This document shows, in pieces, positions 24,304 to 32,068 of a DNA stretch of 32,210 bases. The stretch covers positions 1 through 32,210 of the forward strand of contig JACDEE010000024.1 of the NCBI GenBank assembly GCA_013816585.1, written 5' to 3'. Below the pieces are notes generated by a model, which had not been told where the DNA came from, did not search any database, and saw only the letters and a program-made list of their open reading frames with translations. A program made the translations under genes and the position numbers. Origin of the DNA: Sphingosinicella sp. (GTDB lineage Bacteria > Pseudomonadota > Alphaproteobacteria > Sphingomonadales > Sphingomonadaceae). How positions within the stretch are numbered: position 1 is the first letter of the stretch; each line of letters starts with the position of its first letter.

Positions 24304-24986
24304 TGCGTCACCTCCAGATCGGCGCGGTAGGTTTGCACTTCGAGGCCAAGCGGATTTTTGAACCGTTGCTGTTCGGTCGTCGGCGTGTCGGTGGTGTCAA
24401 AGGTCACGGTCGCGATGGCCGGGGTGTCCGTCGCGACCGCGCCACGCTGGAGCGACTTGGTGAAGCGAATTTGAGCGACGTTCTTCGAAACGAACGTCAC
24501 CGATTTGATCGCGATGAACACTGTGTCGAGATCGGTGAAGACCGACTGCGGCGAATTGGGATTGTCCTTGCTGTAAAAGGCTGTCCAGCGCGCCTGTTCG
24601 TCGCGCGACGACATCGCCAGCACACCTTCGAAGAATTCCTTGCGCGCTTGCGGAATCCATCCTTCGCGGTTGCGGACGTAGTCGGCTAGGAAGTATTTAG
24701 CGACCGCCTCGTTATAGGTGATCTGTCGGTCGCCGGTCATCGGCGAGGTAATCTCGCTCGCGCCGGTCGCCTTATCGACGGTGATCACATAGGGTGCGAC
24801 CGTCTTCAGCGGGGTAAGCATCGCCACCGCCGCAACGCCCGTGATCGCAAGGCCGCCCGCGATCGCCGCAACCGTCCAGGCCAGCCGCTTCGAGCGATTG
24901 GCCGCGATCAGCCGGTCGCGATCCCAGCTCGCGGCTTCCTCGAAATAGGCTTTGAGATCAGCCCTGTCGGTGACACCGCCGACCAT
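24300..24986 (-). CDS. virB8: VirB8 inner-membrane assembly factor
   Basis: This 228-residue protein has a cytoplasmic N-terminus (LKAYFEEAASWDRDRLIAAN), one transmembrane helix (AIAGGLAITGVAAVAMLTPL) and a periplasmic NTF2-like VirB8/TrbF domain. The domain carries TGASEITSPMTGDRQITYNE, AVAKYFLADYVRNREGW and the C-terminal NPLGLEVQTYRADLEV. It nucleates assembly of the inner-membrane complex. The ATG at 24986 is preferred to the TTG at 24998, which overlaps the stop of the previous gene. Confidence 0.93.
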   Translation of the reverse strand: MVGGVTDRADLKAYFEEAASWDRDRLIAANRSKRLAWTVAAIAGGLAITGVAAVAMLTPLKTVAPYVITVDKATGASEITSPMTGDRQITYNEAVAKYFLADYVRNREGWIPQARKEFFEGVLAMSSRDEQARWTAFYSKDNPNSPQSVFTDLDTVFIAIKSVTFVSKNVAQIRFTKSLQRGAVATDTPAIATVTFDTTDTPTTEQQRFKNPLGLEVQTYRADLEVTQ

Positions 24987-24991
24987 GATGC

Positions 24992-25321
24992 TCAGCAACT
25001 CCGGTAAGCGGTTGGCGGGTTGGCGCTGCTTATGGGTGGCACCTGCGTGGAAGGCTTACCCTCCTCTTGGGCTGGCCTTGGCGAAGCCGCTGCCGGTTCG
25101 GGGAAGACATGAACGCCCGCACGGGCCGACCCTTGATCGGCCGAGGTTGACGTTCCGGCCAGCGGATCCACGGTCGGCAGGATCGAACCATAGGGGTTTG
25201 CAGGGCGCCGCTGCTTGCCGTCGCACTTCGCGAGCTTTGGCGATTTTGACGCTGCGGTTGCTGCGTTGACCGGCACGATCAGCGCCAGCGCTACGAAGAT
25301 GCTCACTACATGTTGACGCAT
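24992..25321 (-). CDS. Small exported protein at the virB7 position
   Basis: This 109-residue protein has a signal peptide (VSIFVALALIVPVNAATA). A short motif with one Cys (KLAKCDGKQRRPANPYGSI) and a Pro/Ser/Ala-rich disordered tail ending in Cys follow. It is located between virB6 and virB8, where VirB7 is encoded in canonical operons. However, it has no lipobox and is longer than VirB7 lipoproteins. It could stabilise VirB9 through a disulfide, as VirB7 does in Agrobacterium, but that is inference. It begins 11 bases after virB6 and ends six bases before the virB8 ATG. Confidence 0.65.
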   Translation of the reverse strand: MRQHVVSIFVALALIVPVNAATAASKSPKLAKCDGKQRRPANPYGSILPTVDPLAGTSTSADQGSARAGVHVFPEPAAASPRPAQEEGKPSTQVPPISSANPPTAYRSC

Positions 25322-25332
25322 ACGCTAATCCC

Positions 25333-26328
25333 TTATGTGGCTCCGCGGCTGATCGAACCCGATGTCCGCATTCTTGCGATGCCCCGCGCGAAGCCGCGCT
25401 CGATGGCCCGACTGGTTGCCGATGCGCCGCTCGCGCTTTTGCCGACGACGAACCCGCCCGCCGCCGCGATTGCCGACGCGAACTGGTTCGCGAGCGCCGG
25501 GCCGCCGCCGCCGAGCGAAGCGGCGAGCATCGGGATTTGCAGGAAAAAGAAGAAGCCGAGCGCGTAGAAGGCCAAGGCCTTGATCGCCGCCATGCCGATC
25601 TCGTCATTTTCCGAGATAGTGGCGATGATCGCGTCGCCGGTTTGCGTCAGGAACAGCGTCAGCACGAGCGCGAAGACGATCAGCATCAGATAGTTAATAC
25701 ACGCCCCGAGCCAGGCGAAAAAATAGCCGCGCGTGGACTCGAACAGCAAAGCGGCGACGAACAGCGGCCCGACCACCGAGAGCATAGCCAATGCGAACAG
25801 GCCGAAGGCGCTGATGACAAAGCCGATCGCAGCGCACAGCAGAGTGGCAACTATGACCATTACCACGAGGAACCCGGCAAAGACGGCATAGCCGATATCG
25901 GGGAGCGTCCCTTGAGTTTGCTGGTAATCGGCGGCGATCTTGCGCATCGTGTTGGCGGTCTCGAAGCCGGTTCCAGCGAGCTTGTCGTAGAAGCCGCCAA
26001 GCCCGCCAACATCCGCGCCGCCAAGCGCGCTCGCGAACTGGCCCGGCAGTCCGCCGAGCGCAAACATGCCGATCTGGGTGCCGTAGAGAGAGATCACGGC
26101 GAAATAGAGAAAGGCGAGCTGGCAGCCGCGATAGACGTATTCGCGGAATGGATATTGCACCGCGCCGCGCATGATCGCGTAACCGAGCAGCGAGATGTAG
26201 ATCACGATGCCGATGCGGAGCGCCGGCGAAACGATCCCAATCACAGCGGCATATTTACCGACGATGGCGGCCAAGGCGTTGCTGAGCGCCTCGAACATCG
26301 TGGTGAAAACATGATCGCTGAAATCCAT
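25333..26328 (-). CDS. virB6: VirB6 polytopic channel protein
   Basis: This 331-residue inner-membrane protein has six to seven helices: IGIVIYISLLGYAIMRGAV, QLAFLYFAVISLYG, VFAGFLVVMVIVATLLCAAI, ALAMLSVVGPLFVAALLF, YLMLIVFALVLTLFL and ALAFYALGFFFFLQIPMLAA. A large periplasmic loop lies near residues 90-140 and there is a basic C-terminal tail. The topology and PLFVA..LFE..R.YF..W motif match VirB6/TrbL. It forms part of the inner-membrane passage for DNA. Confidence 0.93.
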   Translation of the reverse strand: MDFSDHVFTTMFEALSNALAAIVGKYAAVIGIVSPALRIGIVIYISLLGYAIMRGAVQYPFREYVYRGCQLAFLYFAVISLYGTQIGMFALGGLPGQFASALGGADVGGLGGFYDKLAGTGFETANTMRKIAADYQQTQGTLPDIGYAVFAGFLVVMVIVATLLCAAIGFVISAFGLFALAMLSVVGPLFVAALLFESTRGYFFAWLGACINYLMLIVFALVLTLFLTQTGDAIIATISENDEIGMAAIKALAFYALGFFFFLQIPMLAASLGGGGPALANQFASAIAAAGGFVVGKSASGASATSRAIERGFARGIARMRTSGSISRGAT

Positions 26329-26355
26329 ACGGCATTCGGTTCCTTGGCGTGGCTG

Positions 26356-26601
26356 TCACTTGCTCAGTTGGAGTTGCGACTTGGCGAAGGCTGCGGCGCG
26401 GCAGTTCGTTGTGACGACGGCGGGTTCAGATCCCGCGGGTCCGCCCGACCCCGCCCATTCGCGGCAGATCTTCTGCATCGGTTCGATATCGGCGGGATGC
26501 GCGACGAAATGCTGCCATGTCCGGGCAGGCATGTTGGCCGGGGGGGCAGGCGTGCCGCATCCCGCCATCAGCAACGCGATACCCGGCATCACCGATCGCA
26601 T
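26356..26601 (-). CDS. eexN: EexN-like entry-exclusion lipoprotein
   Basis: This 81-residue protein starts with a lipoprotein signal (IALLMAGC, lipobox M-A-G-C). The mature part contains HFVAHPADIEPMQKICREW followed by TTNCRAAAFAKSQ. The spacing HP..(L/I)..M..KC and NC..A matches the EexN family of T4SS-encoded lipoproteins, which reduce entry of the same element into a cell already carrying it. It is located between virB5 and virB6, a known eex position, two bases after virB5. A VirB7-type structural role is the main alternative. Confidence 0.75.
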   Translation of the reverse strand: MRSVMPGIALLMAGCGTPAPPANMPARTWQHFVAHPADIEPMQKICREWAGSGGPAGSEPAVVTTNCRAAAFAKSQLQLSK

Positions 26602-26603
26602 GG

Positions 26604-27308
26604 TTATTGCCCCCGGTAATAGCGCGACGCCGCATCGAGCTTTTGGGCCAGCGCGGCCTGTCCCGCTGCCGCCCGCTCGCGCTCCTGCACCTGCTGCTGC
26701 AAGGCGATAGCCTGCAAGCGGAGTTGGTCATTCTGCATCGCGGCGGATTCCAACCCGAGCCGCGCAGTCAGATCGGCGACTTCCTTGGCGGTCGATGCAG
26801 TGGCCAAGCGGCTGCGCAACTGGCCCAAGCCCTCGCCGCGCGACGTGACGGCGTTGCCGATGTTTTCGGCAAGCCCGGCTTGGATACCGATGTTGCGCGC
26901 GTTGAGATCGAAGGCGGCGCGGGATTGTTCAGACCCGGAAAGGCCCAATTGCTTAAGCAGATCGCGATAAACGGCATCGGCCTTGGCGCGGCCCGCGCCG
27001 ACGACATCGAGATTGCCGTTGCCGAAGCCCTGGAGCGAGCCGCCCGAAATATCGAGGTCGCGCAGCGCGTCGGATTTGAGCTGTTCCGCGAGCCTCGGAA
27101 TATCAGTGAGCTTGTTCAAATCCTGGTATAACTTTTGCGCCTCGGCGATCTGCGCTTTGCCTTGGGCGACGATCTGAAGCGCCTGCCGGACAGCGTTGAT
27201 CTGCTGGACGAGGCTGGCGCTGTCGTGGACGGGCATCCCTTGCGCCGATGCCGGTAACGGGGCTGCAAACAGCAACGTGGCGCAAAGCGCTTTGGTCAAT
27301 CTCTTCAT
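26604..27308 (-). CDS. virB5: VirB5 minor pilus protein
   Basis: This 234-residue protein has a signal peptide (ALCATLLFAAPLPASA|Q) followed by long amphipathic helices. They contain VHDSASLVQQINAVRQALQI, AQKLYQDLNKLTDIPRLAEQ and repeated Ala/Gln/Arg-rich segments, typical of VirB5/TrbJ. It caps the pilus tip and contributes to contact with recipients. It is placed directly after virB4 as in most VirB operons. Confidence 0.92.
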   Translation of the reverse strand: MKRLTKALCATLLFAAPLPASAQGMPVHDSASLVQQINAVRQALQIVAQGKAQIAEAQKLYQDLNKLTDIPRLAEQLKSDALRDLDISGGSLQGFGNGNLDVVGAGRAKADAVYRDLLKQLGLSGSEQSRAAFDLNARNIGIQAGLAENIGNAVTSRGEGLGQLRSRLATASTAKEVADLTARLGLESAAMQNDQLRLQAIALQQQVQERERAAAGQAALAQKLDAASRYYRGQ

Positions 27309-27347
27309 GGTCTTACCTTTCTGTTCAGTTCGGCGCCTTTGTTCGGT

Positions 27348-29741
27348 TCAGCTGGGACGCCTCCGCTTGTGGAAAAGGGGGAGCCAGACGGCGGGGTCGG
27401 TCCCCACTTCGGCGATGATTTCGTCGGCCTGGGCGGTGGTTTCAGCGCGACCCGACAGGACCGCCAGGTGGTCGTCGAGGCCGGACAGGTCGAGCTCGAC
27501 CACAACGCTGTCATGGCCCTGCTTGACCAGGAACTTGTGGCTTTCAGGGGCGAGGTCTTCGCGGACCAGCTTGAATTCGGCGTCGGACAGCGCGAACCCT
27601 TCGACATAATCACGGCGCGCGCCGAAGGGGTTGGGCAGCATGATCTTTGTCGCGACCTGTTCAAGGATCGAATGGCTGATGTCGCTTTTGAGCGCATCGG
27701 CGGGCGACTGGGTGGCGAACACCAGCACCGCATTGCGCTTGCGGTAAGTTTTGAGGCCGTCCTGTGCGAAGCGCCGGAAGGCATCGTCGCCGAGCGCCTT
27801 CCAGAATTCGTCGATGCAGATAATCATCCGCTCGCCGGTGAGAAGCCGGTCGATCCTGTGGAACAGATACAGCATGACCGGCGTGCGAATGTCGGCATTG
27901 TCAAGAAAATCGGTCATGTCGAAGCCGATGAACCGCGCGTCGAAGGTCATTGAGTCAGCCGGATTATCGAACACCCAGCCAAGCGATCCCTCCGATGTCC
28001 ATTTCTCCAGCCGCGCACCGACTCCGCTCGAATCCTTCATGCCGAGCATCGAGCGGAGCGCGCTGAGCGAGCGGTCGGCGACCGGGAGTTTCATCACGGC
28101 ATTGATGCCGTCTTCGATTCTTCGTTCCTCCTGAACCGAGATCGGCTTGCCGTCCGCGCGAACGAGCTGGCGGATAAAGATCGACAGAAAGCTCTTGTCT
28201 TCGGGGGCGTCGGCAAGCGCCTTGAGCGGTGAGAAGCCGGTGGCGATGCCGTTGTGCAGGGCAAGATATGTCCCGCCGCTTGCCTGCACGAAGATCTGTG
28301 CGCCGCGGTCTTTGTCGATGAAGATTTGCCGCGCGCCGGTCTTTTCGGCCTGCGCCATCAGGAAGTTGAGCAGCACGGTCTTGCCGCCGCCCGACGGGCC
28401 GATGATCAGCGTATGGCCGAGATCGCCTTTGTGGAAATTGAAGAAATACGGGCTGCGCGCATTGGTCTTGAGCAGCGCGACCGCATCGCCCCAGTGGTTG
28501 CCGCTGGCACTCCCCGCTGGAAACGTATGGAACGGCGAGAACGCCGCGAAATTGAGCGAGGTGATCGGCGCCGGCCGGGCGCGCCACGCAAAATTGCCGA
28601 CGAGTTGCGACCAATAGGCCGCCTCGAGCGCCGCGCCCTCGCGCGCGGCCACCATGCCGGTATCGGCAAGCGCCGCCCGCGCCACCGACATATGGTCGCG
28701 CAGGGCTTTCATCGAATTGGCATAGACCGCGAGCGTGAAATGATGATCACCCAGCACGAAGCGGTTCGACATCAGGTCATCGCCCGCATCGATCAGAGCG
28801 TCGGCCTGGCTGACTGCGCGGTCGCCGGCATTCTCCATCTGCGTCATGCGAAGGCGGAACTTCTCGGTCGCCGCCGCACGCCCGAGGAAGGTGAAGGATT
28901 GCGTCAGCACGAAGCCGAAATCGACCGACAATAGCGCCTCGAACTGGCGCGGCGTTGTCTGCGCGGGATATTCGCGGATGCCGAAGATGCCGCCGAAGGC
29001 GGACGCATCGGCATCGCGAACCTCGATTGTTTCAGCGCCGAAGATCGTGCGCGAGCGATAAAGCGCGCCGCCGAGATGGCCGCGCACGACGGGAACGCGG
29101 CGGTGGCGACCCGTCATCACCATGTCCGCCACTTCCATCGTTTCGGAAAACATCAACCCGCGATGTTCGTAGACAGCGCAGCGGCGCGGCTCGCAGCGCG
29201 CCATCAGCTTCTCGAAATCGCGCGCCTTGTCATCGAGCAGCTCGACCAGCGCCTCGTCGATCATCGGCCCTTGGGTCGTGCCGTTAGAAACCTTGCGTTT
29301 GAAAAGCTGGATGATCTTGTCGCCGCCTGTGGCGGCGGGGCGGATGACGAGCGTGACGAAGAAGCGGTTGACGAACATCCGCTCGCGGTTGATCCGGGCG
29401 AAATAGGCGCGGTCGAGATCGACTGCGAAACCTGACTTGAACTGCCCGCCTGGATATTGATCGACGCGCATCCTAATCAAATGCGTCCAGATCGACAGCC
29501 GTTCGTCGTGCAGGTTGCGGAGCAATCCGTTGAGCTTGGTGTGCCAGTCGTTCAAGTCGCGCACGTCGGCGGTCTCGAACGCGCGGCCTTGCAGCTCGAA
29601 GGTCAGCATGATGTCGCCGGAATCGAGCACCACCATGTCGTCGTTGACATGGCGCGCATATGGCAGGAATCTTGCCGGTGTCACCTCGCGCTGCGCCACC
29701 TTGAATGGGACGGCATTGGTTGAGGCGGGCAGCCTAGCCAT
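27348..29741 (-). CDS. virB4: VirB4 ATPase
   Basis: This 797-residue ATPase powers assembly and transfer. The N-terminal CagE/TrbE/VirB4 domain (FLPYARHVNDDMVVLDSGDI and onward) is followed by the motor domain. Walker A is IIGPSGGGKTVLLNF (448-455 core), and Walker B is MIICIDEFWKAL (near 638-650). The FATQSP motif follows. Length is as expected. The ATG at 29741 overlaps the virB3 stop by eight bases; an open stretch further upstream only shadows virB3. Confidence 0.96.
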   Translation of the reverse strand: MARLPASTNAVPFKVAQREVTPARFLPYARHVNDDMVVLDSGDIMLTFELQGRAFETADVRDLNDWHTKLNGLLRNLHDERLSIWTHLIRMRVDQYPGGQFKSGFAVDLDRAYFARINRERMFVNRFFVTLVIRPAATGGDKIIQLFKRKVSNGTTQGPMIDEALVELLDDKARDFEKLMARCEPRRCAVYEHRGLMFSETMEVADMVMTGRHRRVPVVRGHLGGALYRSRTIFGAETIEVRDADASAFGGIFGIREYPAQTTPRQFEALLSVDFGFVLTQSFTFLGRAAATEKFRLRMTQMENAGDRAVSQADALIDAGDDLMSNRFVLGDHHFTLAVYANSMKALRDHMSVARAALADTGMVAAREGAALEAAYWSQLVGNFAWRARPAPITSLNFAAFSPFHTFPAGSASGNHWGDAVALLKTNARSPYFFNFHKGDLGHTLIIGPSGGGKTVLLNFLMAQAEKTGARQIFIDKDRGAQIFVQASGGTYLALHNGIATGFSPLKALADAPEDKSFLSIFIRQLVRADGKPISVQEERRIEDGINAVMKLPVADRSLSALRSMLGMKDSSGVGARLEKWTSEGSLGWVFDNPADSMTFDARFIGFDMTDFLDNADIRTPVMLYLFHRIDRLLTGERMIICIDEFWKALGDDAFRRFAQDGLKTYRKRNAVLVFATQSPADALKSDISHSILEQVATKIMLPNPFGARRDYVEGFALSDAEFKLVREDLAPESHKFLVKQGHDSVVVELDLSGLDDHLAVLSGRAETTAQADEIIAEVGTDPAVWLPLFHKRRRPS

Positions 29742-30078
29742 GACGACCGAAGCCCTTGCGCCGCAAGCCACTGAGCGGCAGCGGCGAGTAGCTGCTTCCA
29801 CCCCAGAAGGCCCGGTTGCGGTTGCCGGCCTTGGTCCGGCCCCATAGGAACAGCAGACGGAAGGCATTGACGTCGTGGCGCACGATCAGCCGCGAGATCG
29901 AATAACCGAACGCCACGACCAGGGCGGCATAGATCGGGCTGCTGCTCCATATCAACACCGAGGCGCTGGAAATCAAAAGCAGCACGGCGGCCTCGATCGG
30001 GATGCCGGCCCAGAGCGCCGGACGTGTCACCGCGAGGAACAGCGTGTTCTTGAGCGGGGTTTCGGTGTCGTCGATCAC
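29734..30078 (-). CDS. virB3: VirB3 inner-membrane protein
   Basis: This 114-residue protein from the GTG at 30078 begins VIDDTETPLKNTLFLAVTRP, then ALWAGIP and two membrane helices (EAAVLLLISSASVLIW and PIYAALVVAFGYSISRLI). The 'LTRP..WAG(I/V)P' element is characteristic of VirB3/TrbD. The frame extends further upstream over virB2, but the GTG four bases after the virB2 stop gives the typical length. It works with VirB4 and VirB6 in the inner-membrane complex. Confidence 0.9.
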   Translation of the reverse strand: MIDDTETPLKNTLFLAVTRPALWAGIPIEAAVLLLISSASVLIWSSSPIYAALVVAFGYSISRLIVRHDVNAFRLLFLWGRTKAGNRNRAFWGGSSYSPLPLSGLRRKGFGRHG

Positions 30079-30082
30079 CGGC

Positions 30083-30448
30083 CTATCCCGCAATGGCGCC
30101 GACGATGGCGTCAGCTGAGAAGACAATGGCGATCCCGATGATGACCGTCACCAGCACTGCCGTCGAAGCCCGTCCCGTGAACCACAGCAATCCGGTCACA
30201 ATCACGGCGATGACCGCCAAGGTGCGGAGCAGCGTCGATGACAGCAGCCCGCGCACCTTGCTCGCAAAGCTTTCCAGATTCTGCGCGTAGGCCGGATCCG
30301 GGATGGCCAGCGAGGCAATCACTGTGATCGCCAAGGCTGAACTCCAAAGGAGGGCGGATTGCCGTGACTTCGGCATGGCCTCGAACCGGGCGACACAGCG
30401 CGCGCGCGATGCTCCGATGCTTCGGCCAGCCCTCAGGACAATGTTCAT
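30083..30448 (-). CDS. virB2: VirB2 major pilin
   Basis: This 121-residue pre-pilin has a long leader ending AIPDPAYA|Q. The mature region (about 65 residues) has two hydrophobic helices (TLAVIAVIVTGLLWFTG and TAVLVTVIIGIAIVFSADAI) around a GRAS turn, as in VirB2/TrbC. The ATG at 30448 overlaps the virB1 stop by four bases; the internal ATG at 30376 would give a more usual leader length and is possible. Confidence 0.92.
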   Translation of the reverse strand: MNIVLRAGRSIGASRARCVARFEAMPKSRQSALLWSSALAITVIASLAIPDPAYAQNLESFASKVRGLLSSTLLRTLAVIAVIVTGLLWFTGRASTAVLVTVIIGIAIVFSADAIVGAIAG

Positions 30449-31104
30449 GTGCGGCCCCTTTCATTTTCGGCGAGGAGAAGGGTTTCGCGGTCGTAGCCCG
30501 CGCGCTCGAAGACGTTCCACTTGGGAGGCGGCAACGGGCGGGGAGGCGGGCTAAGCGCCTGGGGCGTGGCGGTCTCTGCCGCGACCATTTCACGCAGATC
30601 GCCGCTGCCAGAGGCCGTTATCAAGGCTGCCGGGCTCGTGTCGGCGACCCCCGCGTTACCGACGACCTTGGCGACATAGCCGTTCCGAAAACCGCGCGTC
30701 TGGCTTCCCGTATTATACATCGAGAGTGCGACCCGCAGGGCAGTTTGCGGATCGCGTCCTGACTTCACCGAATTGAAGTTCGAGGTGAGAACCGTCCCCA
30801 GCGCCGCGATGTTGGTGCAGGGATCGAACACCGTGTCCCACGTCAGACCGAGCCAGCGCATGTTGCGCGAGTTGATTTGCCCGAGGCCCAGATCGACGGA
30901 ATAGCCGCCCGCGATGTAGCGCTTCGCGGTCGCAACCGCGCTGGCGGCGCTGGTCGGCGCAGGTGGTTGCGACGCGCCGTTGACATTGAGCGCGAAAGAA
31001 CGGCCGCGACTTTCGGTCTGCACGATCGCCAAGACGGTCTGCGGCGCGACATTCGGGGCGCATTGCGACGCCAGGGCCATGATAGCAGCAGCAGAATAGG
31101 CCAT
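30445..31104 (-). CDS. virB1: VirB1 lytic transglycosylase
   Basis: This 219-residue enzyme opens peptidoglycan for assembly of the secretion channel. The SLT domain has the catalytic Glu31 in AIVQTESRG, then YSVDLGLGQINSRN and ALSMYNTGS. A Pro-rich C-terminal region follows. There is no obvious signal peptide, although the first helix is hydrophobic. It is the first gene of the operon. A palindrome (31143-31155) lies 40 bp upstream. Confidence 0.93.
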   Translation of the reverse strand: MAYSAAAIMALASQCAPNVAPQTVLAIVQTESRGRSFALNVNGASQPPAPTSAASAVATAKRYIAGGYSVDLGLGQINSRNMRWLGLTWDTVFDPCTNIAALGTVLTSNFNSVKSGRDPQTALRVALSMYNTGSQTRGFRNGYVAKVVGNAGVADTSPAALITASGSGDLREMVAAETATPQALSPPPRPLPPPKWNVFERAGYDRETLLLAENERGRT

Positions 31105-31466
31105 CAGCTGTGGCCCCCTGCAATCTTCATAACCGATCGAAATTGTACGCTACAACTCATCGGACAATGCCCCCAACCCACTATACGCAAACAAGAAAGC
31201 CCTGTTCGACGATCAGACTATTGGTAGCTGGCAGGCCGACACCTCGGCTATGGATTCAAGAAGGCGTGACGGTGTTTCAAGGTTTCTATCGAAGCCCCTG
31301 ACAGCCTTTAACCTTCAATCTTGACCCTGCGGACTGTGTGTTCCGTCGCGGGATAGGTTCGCTGTCAGCCCAAGCCACTGTCCGGATTTGGATAAGTAAG
31401 GCGAAATCGAACAATCGCCTTCGCAATCTCAAGGCCTCGCCGGTGTCATCCAGCTAGAGGCGAACT
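31105..31466. other. Upstream region of virB1 and the Lrp/AsnC gene
   Basis: These 360 bp hold no convincing gene. They should contain the virB operon promoter (leftwards) and the promoter of the Lrp-type regulator (rightwards, with GAGGCG before the ATG at 31467). On the minus strand TATAGT and TACAAT hexamers occur within 100 bp of virB1, without well-spaced -35 boxes. The palindrome at 31143-31155 overlaps the TACAAT hexamer. Confidence 0.5.
31143..31155. promoter_or_regulatory. Palindrome TTGTACGCTACAA in the virB operon leader
   Basis: TTGTA and TACAA arms flank a 3-base centre. It lies about 40 bp upstream of virB1 and includes a TACAAT -10-like hexamer on the minus strand. This is a good position for a repressor of the transfer operon. 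The binding protein is unknown; the Lrp-type or XRE-type regulators to the right are candidates only by proximity. Confidence 0.45.
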
Positions 31467-31928
31467 ATGAACCGGAGCCGATATGTAACCCGGCCTCTCG
31501 ACTCGACCGATCGAGCCATCATCGCAGCGTTGACCGAGAACGGCCGCATGACCGTCCGCGAACTTGCGGCACAGATCGGGCTGTCCAGCCCCAGTGTCAC
31601 TGACCGTATCCACAAGTTGGAGGATACGGGCGCGATCCGGGGATATACCATTGCGGTCGATCCCACAGTCTTTGGTCTTGTCATCGCGGCCCATGTGCGG
31701 ATGCGCGCCATGCCCGGAGAAGTGAAGCGACTGGCGCAGATGCTTATCGACACGCCCGAGGTTGTCGAGGCGGATCGCGTCACCGGGGAGGACTGTTTTC
31801 TGGCGAAATTCCTGGTCAGCGACGTGCATGAACTTGAAACCGTGATCGATCGCTTCCTGCCGTTCTCTTCGACCGACACGGCCATCATCCAATCATCAAC
31901 GGTCGTTCGACGCCTTCCCAAATTGTAG
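31467..31928 (+). CDS. Lrp/AsnC family transcriptional regulator
   Basis: This 153-residue protein has an N-terminal helix-turn-helix (LDSTDRAIIAALTENGRMTV, then RELAAQIGLSSPSVTDRIHKLE) and a C-terminal RAM/AsnC ligand domain (TIAVDPTVFGLVIAAHVRMR, VVEADRVTGEDCFLAKFLVS). Family members sense amino acids and regulate transport or metabolism genes. A GAGGCG ribosome site supports the start at 31467. No typical Lrp target (for example a LysE exporter) is adjacent in the window. It may regulate outside targets or the transfer genes. Confidence 0.93.
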   Translation: MNRSRYVTRPLDSTDRAIIAALTENGRMTVRELAAQIGLSSPSVTDRIHKLEDTGAIRGYTIAVDPTVFGLVIAAHVRMRAMPGEVKRLAQMLIDTPEVVEADRVTGEDCFLAKFLVSDVHELETVIDRFLPFSSTDTAIIQSSTVVRRLPKL

Positions 31929-32007
31929 GATGGGCTGTCTCAGGCGGGGTGTGATATGACCAGCCAAGCAATTCGCCGCTCGGAGTTTTCGGTTCTCCAG
32001 CAAAAAC

Positions 32008-32058
32008 TTGACCGTTTTAATGGACATTAAGCCGCTTTGTGCCTATAGTAACGGTCAA
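32008..32058 (+). promoter_or_regulatory. Promoter with nested inverted repeats before the XRE gene
   Basis: A -35 box TGGACA (32021-32026), a 17-bp spacer and a -10 box TATAGT (32044-32049) form a good sigma-70 type promoter. Over the -35 lies TTAATG-GA-CATTAA (32018-32031), an inverted repeat. Outside it, TTGACCGTT (32008-32016) and AACGGTCAA (32050-32058) are perfect 9-bp inverted repeats flanking the whole promoter. This is an operator layout expected for autoregulation. Confidence 0.7.
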
Positions 32059-32068
32059 AGAGGTCGAT

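Noticed and set aside
25537-26619. 360-residue open frame antisense to virB6
   Set aside because: Charged low-complexity translation in a high-GC region, with clear VirB6, EexN genes on the other strand; a shadow frame.
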